Shown: positions 10,712 through 21,343 of the stretch, in pieces
How positions within the stretch are numbered: position 1 is the stretch's first letter
How the letters are laid out: every line of letters begins with the position of its first letter
Source of the DNA: Podarcis raffonei
Taxonomy: Eukaryota; Chordata; Lepidosauria; Squamata; Lacertidae
Direction of reading: 5' to 3'
Length of the DNA: 64,000 nucleotides
Assembly (NCBI RefSeq): GCF_027172205.1
Contig: NC_070607.1
Coordinates: 67,394,831 to 67,458,830, forward strand
Notes under the pieces: model-generated
What the model was told of the DNA's origin: nothing
Seen by the model: the letters and a program-made list of their open reading frames with translations, nothing else
The model's database searches: none
Made by a program: the position numbers and the translations under genes

Positions 10712-10880
10712 TAGTGAAGGTGCCAGATGTACCTCTGTGGGGAAGAAATTCCATAGCTTCCGGACTGCCACAGAGAATGCCCTCTCCTGGGCCATCCCTA
10801 CCCTGAACATCTGAGGGTGCAGGTACTGCCAAGAGGGGCCTCTGATGAACTTAAAACTCAGGAGAGCGTGTAGGGAAAGA
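10712..10880 (-). mobile_element. LINE fragment (right part)
   Basis: Contains 'gaaggtgccagatgtacctctgtggggaagaaattccat' and 'gccacagagaatgccctctcctgggccatccctaccctgaac', the reverse complement of the coding end of an L2/CR1-type LINE, continuing the copy interrupted by MITE 2. Confidence 0.55.
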
Positions 10881-11330
10881 GGCAGTATTTCGCATATTTA
10901 GATCCTAAGTTTTTTCAGGTTTTAAACTCTAAAATGAGCACCTTGAATTGGGCTCAGAAACAAACCATCAGCTAAAAGACGTTCATGCATCAGTGCTTTT
11001 AAAAAAGGCATTGGAGACTTACTGCCCCCTTGTGTAAACAATTCAGAATCTGAGGTCACTATAAGACAACTTGATATGTTCAGTGTAACTATGTAACTCC
11101 CATGGATGAGAATTTTTCAAGACAATTTTGAATTGGGAAATTTTCCAGAATATTTTCCTCTGCAAATCAGGGTTATTTGCATCAGAAGGTTTTCTGACTC
11201 CTTCCAGAGTGATATTTATTTTGCTTGTATTTAGTGAACAAATCAAAACACTTTGCCAAGCTTGCCTAAAATTGTATTTGCAGTTGGCATCCATTAATTG
11301 TTATCAATGAACTTATTAAGCAGAAGAATA

Positions 11331-11683
11331 AAAGGTAACGGGACCCCTGACCATTAGGTCCAGTCGTGGCCGACTCTGGGGTTGCGGCACTCATCTCACT
11401 CTATAGGCCGAGGGAGCCGGCGTACAGCTTCCGGGTCATGTGGCCAGCATGACTAAGCTGCTTCTGGTGAACCAGAGCAGTGCACAAAAATGCCGTTTAC
11501 CTTCCCGCCGTAGCGGTACCTATTTATCTACTTGCACTTTGACGTGCTTTCGAACTGCTAGGTTGGCAGGAGCAGGGACCGAGCAACGGGAGCTCACCCC
11601 GTCGCGGGGATTCAAACCACCGACCTTCTGATCAGCAAGCCCTAAGCTCTGTGGTTTAACCCACAGCGCCACCCTCATCCCTT
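11331..11683 (-). mobile_element. Full-length Sauria-type SINE with 15-bp TSD
   Basis: Reverse orientation: tail 'ggtaacgggacccctgacc' on the left, tRNA-like head with 'ggattcaaacc' on the right. It is flanked by an exact 15-bp duplication, TTAAGCAGAAGAATA (11316-11330, 11684-11698), strong evidence of insertion by target-primed reverse transcription. Confidence 0.95.
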
Positions 11684-11698
11684 TTAAGCAGAAGAATA

Positions 11699-12580
11699 TC
11701 CATGGACAAATAAAATGCTGGGAATGTTTCTGGGAAATTTCTCACTCCCACATCACTGATGACAACTGTGAAAAAACATGTGAAAATGCTTCATTCCTAA
11801 GAACAGTCGACCACCAAATGCCCCTGGGAACCTCACAAGCCAGTCATGAGCTCAACAGCACTTTCCCATTATTACTGCTTTAGCATGTTTAAATGCAGGT
11901 ATTAAGTGTGAAAGAATAATATTCCTGACCTGTCACACCATCGTTATCTTGTTTGTCCAGTGTAGATTGCAAACCCTCTGGACAACTGCCACCCCTCGTT
12001 GTCCTTTAGTGCTGAGTACACAGTTCAGTCACTGTTGTACCAGATTCGTAACAGTTGTGCTAAGAATAGCAGCAGGAAAAATGCTGGGTGGGAAGAAGGA
12101 ATCGGGATTCCCCTTTCACAACTGTATGATGTCATTCTTCCACGTGAAAATGATGTCTCAGTGGGCACGGTGGTAGTGGCTAAACAGGACCCTAGAGGCT
12201 CAAAGCTTTGGAAATATTTATTTCAGGCACACCAGCAGAAGACCAGTGAATGCATTACCTTTCTGCCTTTCTGCCAGACATTCAGGCTTGCTTAAACCAT
12301 TAGCCATAGTCCTCCTGATCAAAGTTTGCTTCCATTTCACTCCCCAGCTTCTAGGGATAATGGCACACAGATTCACCCCAGAAACTGAGCTCAGTTCTTA
12401 CAGTGGACAACCAGATTCCTTGGGGGAAACCCTTAAGCAGAATCTGAGCACAACAGCACTCTGCCCATCTGCAGTTTCCAGCAACTAGTGTTCAGAGGCA
12501 AACTATAAGGAGAAGACCTCAGAGGCAAACTGTGGAGGCAAAGCCAAGCCACCATGGTTAGCAGCCTTCGATAGACATGA
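11699..12580. other. Intergenic sequence, nothing recognised
   Basis: No gene or clear repeat is seen before the CR1 remnant that begins near 12580. Confidence 0.4.
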
Positions 12581-12780
12581 ATTTTGTTTAATCCTCTATT
12601 ACAGCCATCTAGATTGGTGGCCATCACTAGCTCTTGTGGGAGTGAGTTCCATAGTTTAACGAAGAGTAATTGGCGAAGAAGAAGAAGAAAGCTCTCTCTT
12701 TTATCTGCCCTGAATCTTCCAAAATTCAGCTGTACAACGCTGAAGAGATCAGCATTCCATCGCAGAGGCCTTCTGCTGCA
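12580..12780 (-). mobile_element. CR1-type LINE fragment
   Basis: The blocks 'tggtggccatcactagctcttgtgggagtgagttccatagtttaac' and 'tctgccctgaatcttcc' are characteristic of the reverse complement of a reptilian CR1-type LINE 3' region. A GAA-rich run (12674-12690) interrupts it. A second piece of similar type lies at 13925-14060. Confidence 0.5.
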
Positions 12781-13545
12781 GCCAGTGAGCTCCAAATAGC
12801 CGCTCTTGGCAAAGATGAGATATGCCTAGTGATCAAGCCATCCCTTCCCTGGGGCTCCCCACCCACGCAAACCTTTGGTAGTGCCTCATTGCCCTGCTTA
12901 CACAACACCACCTGCAGTGATCAAAGACAGCCACTCTCTGTGTTCTTGCAATGCACCCTGTTTCCCAGAAGGACAAGTAGGGCCGAGACCCTCAGGGGGG
13001 AGGATTTGGGCAGCCTCTCATTCTTACTCAATGTTAAAAATAGGTAACTGGCCCTAAGGGCACAAATTTCAGGTTTCTGGAGAAGAAAAAATAAAGAGAG
13101 CTGCACAACAGCAGATTTCGACATCCAGCCCGGCACAGAAACTGCACTGGTTTGGAGGAGTTTAGACGGGTCCCTTACGGCACAGCTGGTTCCGTCTGAG
13201 AAATACTGAAGGGCCTGTAAGTACATTATAGAACAGAAGCAGTGGCACCTGGAGGCTGCTGGACCCAGTGGGCAGTCTGTGGCCAAGGAGGGGCAAAGGA
13301 GCTCACATGACTGGGGCCAGTTTGTTCTGGTTTTCTTCCCATCCTCCTCCCTGGCACAAGTGTGGACACAAAAGCATTGAGGTTGTATAAATACTTAGCC
13401 TCTGCAAAGTGTCTAGCCTTGGTTTAGGAAGGGTCCCGGATGTGACAATTTCTACCATGGATTAATGTCACAATAACCATACATTACTCGGAAGTAAGCC
13501 CCATAGGGATGGCTTCCAGATAGGACTGGAGCCTGATTTGTCAGG

Positions 13546-13546
<1 letters not shown>
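12781..13546. other. Intergenic sequence, nothing recognised
   Basis: Several overlapping short ORFs occur on both strands, but none has a recognisable domain or splice context. Confidence 0.4.

Positions 13547-13590
<44 letters not shown>
13547..13590. repeat. (AAT)n microsatellite, tail of a LINE
   Basis: About 14 AAT units that directly adjoin a minus-strand LINE 3' end (13591-13730). The same LINE-plus-AAT junction recurs at 17081 and 24865, so this microsatellite is most likely the expanded 3' tail of the element. Confidence 0.85.
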
Positions 13591-13740
13591 TTATTTATAC
13601 CCTGCCCATCTGGCTGGGTTTCCCCAGCCACTCTGGGCAGCTTCCAACAAAATATTAAAATACAATAGTCTGTTAAACATTAAAAGCTTCCCTAAACAGG
13701 GCTGCTTTCAGATGTCTTCTAAAAGTTGCCATGTGTCCTC
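13591..13740 (-). mobile_element. AAT-tailed LINE 3' end (CR1/L2-type)
   Basis: The reverse complement reads 'cttttagaagacatctgaaagcagccctg', then a short 3' UTR ending in 'agtggctggggaaacccagccagatgggcaggg' and the AAT tail. The copy at 24671 keeps the same coding end in frame (see there). This copy is 5'-truncated. Confidence 0.75.
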
Positions 13741-13924
13741 TTTTTCAAGGGTAAATTATGAAACAAATTGCATTTATTTGCTTTGAATGTCCACCATAGT
13801 GTCATAGTGTCCTCTTTTTCACTCTTCAAAATATGGCGACCCTAGATTTGGTTAGTCTTAAAGGTGCCACACAGAGCAGCTAACAAGGTTCCACCAAAAC
13901 TTTCAGTCCTATGGGGACTTTCTT

Positions 13925-14060
13925 TTGTTTGTCCTGAATCTTCCAATGTTCAACTTTGTTGGGTGTCCACAACTTCTAGTGTTTTGAGAAAGAAAAACTG
14001 TTTGCTTTAATGTAGTCCAATGTCATTGCATATGCAAGTTTGTGAAAGAAGGACCTTATT
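13925..14060 (-). mobile_element. CR1-type LINE fragment
   Basis: Contains 'tgtcctgaatcttccaatgttcaactttgttgggtgtccac' and 'ctagtgttttgagaaagaaaaac', matching the same reptilian CR1-type 3' region seen at 12580. Diverged and truncated. Confidence 0.5.
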
Positions 14061-14119
14061 CAATTCAGAAAAACTTCGTAATTGGAATTGCTATAGTGTA
14101 AGTAGGGTTTGGGGTGTGG

Positions 14120-14830
14120 GGGTAGTAGGAGAGGGGTAGGAGAGGGGTAGTACCTCTGGTGGGGGACACATCATACTACATCTGGGGTAGTTTATCCACC
14201 TTTGGTCCCCACGCTGCATTCAGCGCTCACTTGTGGCTCCTAGAAGCTGGCAGCATGCGACAGCGGACACACCCTGGGAATGGCTTCAACTGGCCCGCTA
14301 AACCAGGTAAGGGTAGCCGATGGGTCTCCAACCCTTGGTGACTTAAGGACTTCTTCTGTATGCAAAGACAGGTTTCAGTGGATTGAGTGGACAAGACCAA
14401 CAGTGGGTCCAATGGTCAAGAAGGTGGTTTCTGCCCATGTTGTAGAGGGAAGCAAGGAGCAGATGGGGCTCATCAACCTGGGAAGGGATCCCATCTAGGA
14501 GAAGGGAAACTCTGATCCTAAACCTCTGCTGCCTTGCAGGACATCTTCAGGCGAAAAAAAGGCTGAGGAGTAAATCTGGAATGCAGCCCCTAAGACGGTA
14601 GGATGGAATCTTGTATGCCTCTTTCTGGCAACTCCTACAGCCAAGCTGGTGCTAATGTATTGCTGTGTTTTCCTTTGGACCACATCAGTGAGGCCAAGAG
14701 GAGGGTCTTCTCCTCTGGGCAGCCCAGGGCCTCCATACACACTGCCCAAGCTTGCTGACTGTGAAAGGTCACCCCTGGAGGCGCACTCCATTGTCTCTTA
14801 AGACAAACTGATGCCAACAGCATGTCGAGT
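14120..14830 (+). repeat. Unclassified interspersed repeat, copy 2 (longest)
   Basis: The longest copy of the family. Its first part (14150-14400) matches the reverse complement of 29560-29960; its second part (14495-14815) matches 5466-5790. The part at 14375-14410 contains the complement of the 67-bp unit that is triplicated at 29536-29738. No terminal repeats or recognisable domain are seen. Confidence 0.65.
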
Positions 14831-15285
14831 TTCCTGTCTCCCTCCAGCTCCCAGGTCCTCCCCCAGGCAGTGAATGTTGTGATACGATCACAACTGATAA
14901 TCAGAGCTAGGTCAGCTAGGTATAATATGAACCCAAAGCCATTTCTCTTACAAATCTAATGGCACCAAATATGAGAAACTTACAACAATAATGCATTCGA
15001 GGAGGGAGGAGGACGCAAATCAACATTTGAAATGGATGTGTTTTTGACTGGGCACTTCCAGGTTATTGAGCCTTCATTGTGATTTGTTTGCAAGGAGGTT
15101 AGATGACATTGCATCAAAGCCAGTGCTATCCCACCCTGTCCCAATCACTTTTGTCATCACCTAGTGCCTTGGGGGAAAGCAGGTTTTTGCGCAAGACCTC
15201 CCAGCCAACTAGAATTGTGCAACCTGAATTTGCTGGCATGTGACTGAATCCCACTTGGGAAAAGTGACAATCTGTAAGATGCACC
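14831..15285. other. Intergenic sequence, nothing recognised
   Basis: No exon, RNA gene or nameable repeat is seen here. Confidence 0.35.
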
Positions 15286-15293
15286 CTGTACAC

Positions 15294-15499
15294 CAGAGAT
15301 TGCCAAACTTTTCATGTTAGTGGCACACTTTTTAGACATGCACCATTTTGCAACACAGTAATTAGGTTTTCCTAGCAAACCAGAGGTTAAATTAACCCCT
15401 TTCCAGCCCCAGGAGGAGCGCGGGGAATGTTTGCATGACACACCTACGCACTGCAGCCAACACACTAATGTGTCATGACACACAGTTTGGAAAGCTCTG
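15294..15499 (-). mobile_element. Non-autonomous hAT-like element
   Basis: The 206-bp element starts CAGAGATTGCCAAAC and ends GTTTGGAAAGCTCTG, near-complementary ends. The flanks CTGTACAC (15286-15293) and CTGTACAT (15500-15507) are an 8-bp duplication with one mismatch. The interior includes 'agtggcacac' and 'tgtcatgacacac', common in hAT-like MITEs of reptiles. There is no ORF of note. Confidence 0.8.
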
Positions 15500-15507
15500 C
15501 TGTACAT

Positions 15508-16650
15508 CTCACATAAAACAACATGGACCTTTGCTAATTTTATGGACGCTCCATGGTAACTAACAATTTGTAAAATCCTGGATATAAATATGTTTTAAGA
15601 GCAATGGTTGCTGCTCTGTATTAAGTACCGGTACTCTCTGAACTGCACTGAAAGATTAAAAACAATCACCCCAGGGCTTAGCTAGCTCTGGTGGCCAGCA
15701 ATAGTGATTGTCAGACTGAAGAAAAGGTGATAAAATATTGATTGCTGTTTGCTAAAGGGTTGCAACAATTGCAAAATGGAAATAACCCCATGCAAAAATT
15801 ATGCTGACTCAGTTATTGTTCCTACTGGAAAGAGAAACTCATTATCTTAAAGTTAAGATCGAGGAAAGTCCAGACACAACAAGCTGAATTTACTAGCAAT
15901 AAGGCTGCTTTTAGCCTAGTTAATGTTTGCTGGCAGCTTTGAAGATGTGAAAGTCTTTTTAAATAAATGATTGCTATTTTTACTGTACGTACTGACTGCA
16001 ACACCAGGAAAGACATTTCCAAGGAAATTCACTGGCTATGGGTGAGGTCCTTATAAAGTTTTCATGGTACCTGGAATTCTGCAAGCTCTTGCAAAAACCA
16101 TTTCTTGTACAGAATGGTGACAGAAGGCAATCTGACTCACAAAGTGATGGAGACACAGAGGGTCCAAGTGTAAAGGTGTACAGGTCTAAAAAGAGAATTA
16201 TCTACCTATTGCTACTCTTCTGGGAGAGGAAGGGGCAGGGTATGAATGGCTCAGCTATATCATGAAATGTGGGTCAGCTTGTAAGTAATAAAGTTGGGTG
16301 AAATTATAGCATCGCCTCAGTAGATTATAGCATCAACGCAACGGAGCAATACCAAAAAATTAAGATGCTGAGCCTCTTGTCATTTTACTCTACTTCTGGT
16401 CTTATTTTATTTGTTTATTTATTTGTCTAAAGCATTTCTACCCTTCTCTTAGGCAAAATGGCTTCCACAGCAGTGCACAAAAATCATTCGTAAGATAGTC
16501 TTTGCCTTAAAAGGCATGACGCACAAGGTAAAAGAAGTGAGGATGGAGGAGGAAGAAAAGCAAACACAGGCACCAGTTCTTAAAATTACTGTCTTTGTAA
16601 TGACCTACTGGAACTGAAACAGTTCAGGCAGCCTGGTGGAGTGGCTGTCA
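15508..16650. other. Intergenic sequence, nothing recognised
   Basis: AT-rich unique sequence, with a degraded 'tatttgtttatttatttg' run near 16408. No gene supported. Confidence 0.4.
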
Positions 16651-16666
16651 CTTAATAATAATAATA

Positions 16667-17080
16667 GTTGTTGTTATTGTTTAGTCGTGTCCGGCTCTTC
16701 GTGACCCCATGGACCAGAGCACGCCAGGCACCCCTGTCCTCCACCGCCTCCCACAGCTTGGTCAAACTCATGCTGGTAGCTTCGAGAACACTGTCCAACC
16801 ATCTCGTCCTCTGTCGTCCCCTTCTCCTTGTGCCCTCCATCTTTCTCAACATCAGGGTCTTTTCCAGGGAGTCTTCTCTTCTCATGAGGTGGCCAAAGTA
16901 TTGGAGCCTCACCTTCACAATCTTTCCTTCCAGTGAGCACTCAGGGCAGATTTCCTTAAGAATGGAGAGGTTTGATCTTCTTGCAGTCCATGGGACTCTC
17001 AAGAGTCTCCTCCAGCACCATAATTTAAAAGCATCAATTCTTCGGCAATCAGCCTTCTTTATGGTCCAACTCTCACTTCC
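16667..17080 (-). mobile_element. BovB (RTE-clade) LINE 3' end, 5'-truncated
   Basis: On the minus strand an open frame reads 'SWTIKKADCRRIDAFKLWCW', continues with 'RLLRVPWTARRSN', 'LQYFGHLMRREDSLEKTLM' and 'GRQRTRWLDSV', and ends 'VHGVTKSRTRLNN'. This is the well-known C-terminal end of the BovB reverse transcriptase ORF. The 3' end carries 'gactaaacaataacaac'. The fragment lies between AAT repeats on both sides (16653-16665 and 17081-17123), so it appears to have inserted into an AAT tract. BovB is the presumed partner LINE of Sauria SINEs. Confidence 0.9.

Positions 17081-17123
<43 letters not shown>
17081..17123. repeat. (AAT)n microsatellite, tail of a LINE
   Basis: About 14 AAT units joining the BovB fragment on the left to the AAT-tailed LINE on the right. 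Confidence 0.9.
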
Positions 17124-17580
17124 TTATTATTTGTACTCTGCCCATCTGGCTGGGCTTCCCCAGCCACTCTGGGTGACTTCCAACAAAGATTAAAAATACA
17201 TTAAAATATCACACATCAAAAACTTCCTTGAAAAGGGCTGCCTTCAGATGTCTTCTAAATGTCAGGTAGTTGTTTATCTCTTTGGCATCTGATGGGAGGG
17301 CGTTCCACAGGGCGGGCTCCACTACTGAGAAGGCCCTCTGCCTGGTTCCCTGTAACCTCACTTGTCACAGTGAGGGAACCGCCAGAAGGCCCTCGGAGTT
17401 GGACCTCAGTGTCCGGGCAGAACGACGGAGGTGGAGACACTCCTTCAGGTATACTGGACCGAGGCCGTTTAGGGCTTTAGATGACAACTGGGGAAGGCCA
17501 AAGGCAGCTGGTGTCTCTGCAGGCAATGGAATTACCCAGTTTTGCTTCTCTCCGAACCACTCTGAGGAATGGTGGGAACT
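17124..17580 (-). mobile_element. AAT-tailed LINE 3' end (CR1/L2-type)
   Basis: Reads in reverse as the LINE coding end: the complement of 'tcagatgtcttct' encodes the FRRHLKAA-type block, and 'gcatctgatgggagggcgttccacagggcgggctcc' is the complement of the 'W-N-A-L-P-S-D' region. A further coding portion runs to about 17480. It is longer than the copies at 13591 and 24671. Its tail received the BovB insertion. Confidence 0.75.
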
Positions 17581-18302
17581 TTAAAGGGGGTGCTAGACCC
17601 AGCTGCCCAATACTTCTCAAGGCATTTCCAACACAGGCAGGTAAACCTGCAATGGAAGGTCATGAACAGAGGTGGAGGGGAGGCCCAGTAGAGAACAGTT
17701 TGTGCAGGGCCCTCTCAAACCTAGGGTTACCACCCCATAAGTAATCATGACATTTGCCTTTTGAGATCTTCATGCTACCATTGTTGTGGAATCTAAGGCT
17801 CTCCTGGGCTCCAAGCGTTGTACACTTTGCTGCTGGCTGAGCAGCTAACAATGCCCAATTATAGCTGGGTCTCCTTCAACGTGCCAGTCTGAGCTGTGTC
17901 TCTTCAGCATTCTTTTCCCTATAGAAGTCTTAGACGGTTGCCCTCAGTCTGCCCCCTGTGCTCAGCAGCAAACACACAGTCAGGCGCTTCTTACAGCACA
18001 TGATGCTCACATACCTGGGTGTGAACTTGTGGTCTTTGTTGCTAGGTGCCAAGGTCTAAATGGGAGGGGAAAAGGAAGTGGGGCGGTTTCATTTCAAATG
18101 TTGCCACATTACTTCTCTTGAAAAGAAAGGGATGGTTTTCATTCCACCTAGAAAATACGGTGTTTTTGGACACTGATAGGAGAAATCCACTAACAGACTA
18201 GCTTAGAAGGAGTTCTTTAGGTAGTACTCTGTTTCTGAGAGCATGCAAACTCTGTCTAAAGTCTCTTTTATCTTGGAAAACCCATTGCCTAATCCTAGGA
18301 CA
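17581..18302. other. Intergenic sequence, nothing recognised
   Basis: No gene supported and no clear repeat. Confidence 0.4.
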
Positions 18303-18420
18303 AACTTTCCCAACCTGGTACCCTCAAGAACTCCCCTATTCCTGACCATTGGCCATGCTGACTGTAGCTGATGGGAGTTGTAGTTCATGACATGTGGAGG
18401 ACACCTGGTTGGAAAATGCT
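18303..18420. mobile_element. Degraded palindromic hAT-like MITE
   Basis: 'tttcccaacctggtaccctc' on the left and 'tgatgggagttgtagttcatgacatgtggaggacacctggttggaaaa' on the right resemble the arms of the palindromic elements at 18517 and 37775. The copy is diverged and its ends are uncertain. Confidence 0.5.
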
Positions 18421-18454
18421 AGCCTAAAGAATTGCCTGTGATTACTTACGGGAA

Positions 18455-18800
18455 CCATGGGAATTGTTTTATACCAAGTCACACTGTTGGTCCATCTTGT
18501 TCAGTATCATCTACACCTGTGGTTCTCAACCTGTGGGTCCCCAGATGTTGTTGGACTACAACTACCATCATCCCTGAGCTCTGGCCTTGCTAGCTAGGGG
18601 TGATGGGAGTTGTAGTTCAACATCTGAGGACCCACAAGTTGAGAAAGGCTGATCTACACTCAGCAGGAACAGTTCTCCAGCCTTACCTGGAGATGCCAGG
18701 GACCTTTTGCACACACATGTGCTTTACTACCAAAGGGTACTGCAGATGCATCCTGCACTGTAGACCTTGCATTGAGCAGTGGGGTTGGACTACATGACCA
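18455..18800 (-). mobile_element. tRNA-derived SINE (second family), interrupted
   Basis: Reverse orientation: 'taccaagtcacactgttggtccatcttgttcagtat' is the complement of the usual 3' part ('agatggaccaatggtctgactcggta'), and 18660-18750 contains 'agttctccagccttacctggagatgccagggacc', the complement of the middle part. A hAT-like MITE (18517-18651) sits within it. The right end is poorly defined. Confidence 0.6.
18517..18651. mobile_element. Palindromic hAT-like MITE nested in a SINE
   Basis: A 135-bp near-palindrome: left arm CTGTGGTTCTCAACC..., right arm ending GTTGAGAAAGGCTG, with inner arms 'ggactacaactaccatca' and 'tgatgggagttgtagttcaa'. An exact 8-bp target duplication, ATCTACAC (18509-18516, 18652-18659), flanks it. 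It lies within the minus-strand SINE at 18455-18800 and is therefore younger than it. Confidence 0.9.
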
Positions 18801-19044
18801 CGAAGGTTCCTTGCAATCCTATAATTCTACATGTTATAGCCCTTCAACCTACTCCGTGGTTAGAGACACGTACCCTGCATATGCTCAACTGCAATTCCAT
18901 TTATAGGGATGGCCCTAAGTAAGATGACAGGGACAATAAATCTGCATTTGCTTGTCCTAGTCTCACAAGACTAGAGGGTTACACAATATGTGACAGGCTC
19001 TGAAGGATCTAATATAAAAAATGTATTGTCAAATTGTTTATTGC

Positions 19045-19045
<1 letters not shown>

Positions 19046-19090
<45 letters not shown>
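19046..19090. repeat. (ATT)n microsatellite
   Basis: About 15 ATT units. No LINE end is obvious next to it. Confidence 0.9.
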
Positions 19091-19310
19091 TGTTCAGTGC
19101 CGGCTCAAGGGCAGCAACCACTTCTAGCACTATGTAGCGATAAGACATTTCCTGAGTAATGTTTGCAAACCCACAGGAAGAATAAATTCCTTGGGTCAGA
19201 AGTTCAACCACACAGTGACCTGGTTCACACGTTACATTAAGCCACAGTTAAAAACAAACTATTCTTCAATGCAACCATGCAGCATGCTGGTGCACATGGC
19301 TGAAGAGGCT
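19091..19310. other. Intergenic sequence, nothing recognised
   Basis: Short unique stretch with no feature. Confidence 0.35.
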
Positions 19311-19314
19311 GTCG

Positions 19315-19440
19315 TACAGTGGTTAGCAGTGGTTTGCATGCAGAAAGTCCCAGGTTCAACCTGATCAGATCCCAGCCTCGCAAAGTGGCCCAGGGCTGGC
19401 CCAGAGAGGGTGGCGTGAGCAGCTTGCCCCCCAGAAAAGT
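19315..19440 (+). mobile_element. tRNA-derived SINE (second family), head fragment
   Basis: 'tacagtggttagcagtggtttgcatgcagaaagtcccaggttcaacc' carries the tRNA-like head with a B-box-like 'ggttcaacc'. It is diverged and breaks off after the head. Confidence 0.55.
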
Positions 19441-19869
19441 GTGCCCAGGGCAATTGCTCCAGCAGCCCTCCCCTGCTATGCCCCTGCTTAGCTCCCAGCA
19501 GTGCAGCCGGCAGATGGGAGGAGTGAAACACCTGCAGGTTCAGCCCTATGCACAATTCAAGTAGGATCTAAAGTGACATGATGCAGATCATGCCTATATG
19601 CATGGGAGGGGAACTCGTTTCTGGTCCCCATTTACTGACTGGCAGGCAAACCGCTTGAGGTCGTTCATACAGGCTCTGTTAAACATTGCTTTGTTTGTTG
19701 TGCAAACAAATGCCTACCACATCTTAGTCACAGCTTCACCAAACTGGTTTGGATGGAGGCAGCTGGAGTTACAGGGTAAGCAGCATAAGAGAAGCGGAAG
19801 AATAAACTTTACATCATCTTGTCAAGCACAGCTCACGTAGGCAGAAATTCCCATCGGTTCATGTAAGAG

Positions 19870-21343
19870 CGAGATCATTTTGACATTTTTTTCCAGACCC
19901 TGCTTTATTAATTGAGAAGGTGTGGCACTTTCTAGAAGGGACGATCCTGAAGGATAAAGCAATGCTGGAGATTTCCCATGAATTTGAGCTACAGCTTGCA
20001 CCTCTCCAAACTATCCTGCACCACCCACCTGTCAGCCTCTCTCCTTCACTTTGGTTTTTGCTGTGTGTCAGAAATTAACACTGTTTTAGATCAAGGGTCC
20101 TCTCAATATGCCATCTGTGGGCACCATGTTGTTAGCATCTGTCTACAGGGTTGTGTTATTGCCCCAACTCTATTCATTATTTTCATTGCCATGATCCTAC
20201 ACTTTGTCGAAGGGAAACTCCCCACCGGAGTAGAAATCATATATCAAACAGATGGAAAGCTCTTCAATCTGAGCAGGCTGAAAGCAAAGAGTAAGGTTAC
20301 CGTAACTTCCGCCATAGAGCTTCAGTATGCTGATGACAACGTAGTATGCGCACACTCAGAGGATGACTTCCAAACCATCCTAAATATCTTTGCAGAAGCT
20401 TATGAAAAGCTTGGGCTATCAGTCAACACCCAAAAAACCAAAGTGCTACACCAACAAGTACAAAATAACCCCTCTGCAGCACCATAAATCCAACTCAATG
20501 GTGTAACATTGGAAAATGTTGATCACTTCTCCTACCTAGGCAGTTATCTTTCCACAAGGACCAACATTGATGCCGAAATCCAGCATCATCTGATCTCTGC
20601 GAGTACAGCTTTCTCCCGATTGAAGTGCAGAGTGTTTGAGGACCGGGACATTCACAGGGAAACGAAAATGCTTGTTTACAAAGCTAATGTACTACCAACC
20701 TTAGTATATGCTTGTGAAACATGGACCACTTATAAATGCCATCTCCAACTCCTCGAAAGATTCCATCAACGGTGTCTCCGAAAATTTTTACACATCACTT
20801 GGGAAGGTAGGCGAACTAATATCAGTGTACTGGAAGAAGCAAAGATCACCAGTGTCGAAGCAATGATTCTTCAACATCAACTTTGTTGGACTGGTCATGT
20901 TGTGCGGATGCCTGTTGATCATCTTCCAAAGCAACTACTCTTTCCACACTTAAAAATGGAAAGCGTAATGCTGGTGGTCAACAAAAGAGGTTTAAAGACT
21001 GTCTCAAGGCAAATCTAAAAAAATGTAGTATAAACACTGACAACTGGGAAACACTGGCCTGCGAGCGCTCCAGTTGGAGAACAGCCTTTAACAAAGGTGT
21101 CATGGGCTTTGAAGACACTCGAACTCAGGACGCAAGGGAGAAACATGCTAAGAGGAAGGCACGCTTGGCAAATCCACACCATGATCAACTCCAGCCCGGA
21201 AACCAATGTCCCCACTGTGGAAGGACGTGTGGATCCAGAATTGGCCTCCACAGTCACTTATGGACTCATTGTTAAATCCATGTTTATGGAAGACAATCTT
21301 ACTCAGCTACGAGTAATCGCCAAAGAAGAAGAGGAGTCTTGAG
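19870..21343 (+). mobile_element. 5'-truncated non-LTR retrotransposon: RT domain and C-terminal C2H2 finger
   Basis: One frame from about 19978 encodes a reverse-transcriptase segment with GCVIAPTLF, the catalytic box QYADDN (near 20321-20338) and GLSVNTQKTKVLHQ. A single in-frame stop (20485-20487) is followed in the same frame by VDHFSYLGSYLS, LPTLVYACETW and RTNISVLEEA, then HQLCWTGHVVRMPVDHLPKQ. After about 20950 the frame shifts. The new frame reads DNWETLACERSSWRTAF and ends with a C2H2 finger, CPHCGRTCGSRIGLHSHLWTH, and a stop near 21273. The clade is not assigned; a C-terminal C2H2 finger occurs in some vertebrate LINE lineages. The copy is dead: 5' truncation, a stop and a frameshift. 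Confidence 0.85.
20922..21088 (+). repeat. 167-bp direct repeat, unit 1 (within the LINE)
   Basis: This part of the LINE ORF recurs at 21344-21510, an offset of exactly 422 bp, with only a few differences (for example 'cctgcgagcgctcc' against 'cccgtgagtgctcc'). Confidence 0.95.

Noticed and set aside
16652-17167. 171-codon minus-strand frame and its 178-codon plus-strand twin as host genes
   Set aside because: The minus frame is the BovB RT C-terminus running into an AAT repeat (poly-Leu/Tyr); the plus frame is its shadow.
20485-20487. In-frame stop as a sign of two separate genes (19978-20487 and 20509-21018)
   Set aside because: Both parts are in the same frame and are successive segments of one LINE reverse transcriptase ORF.
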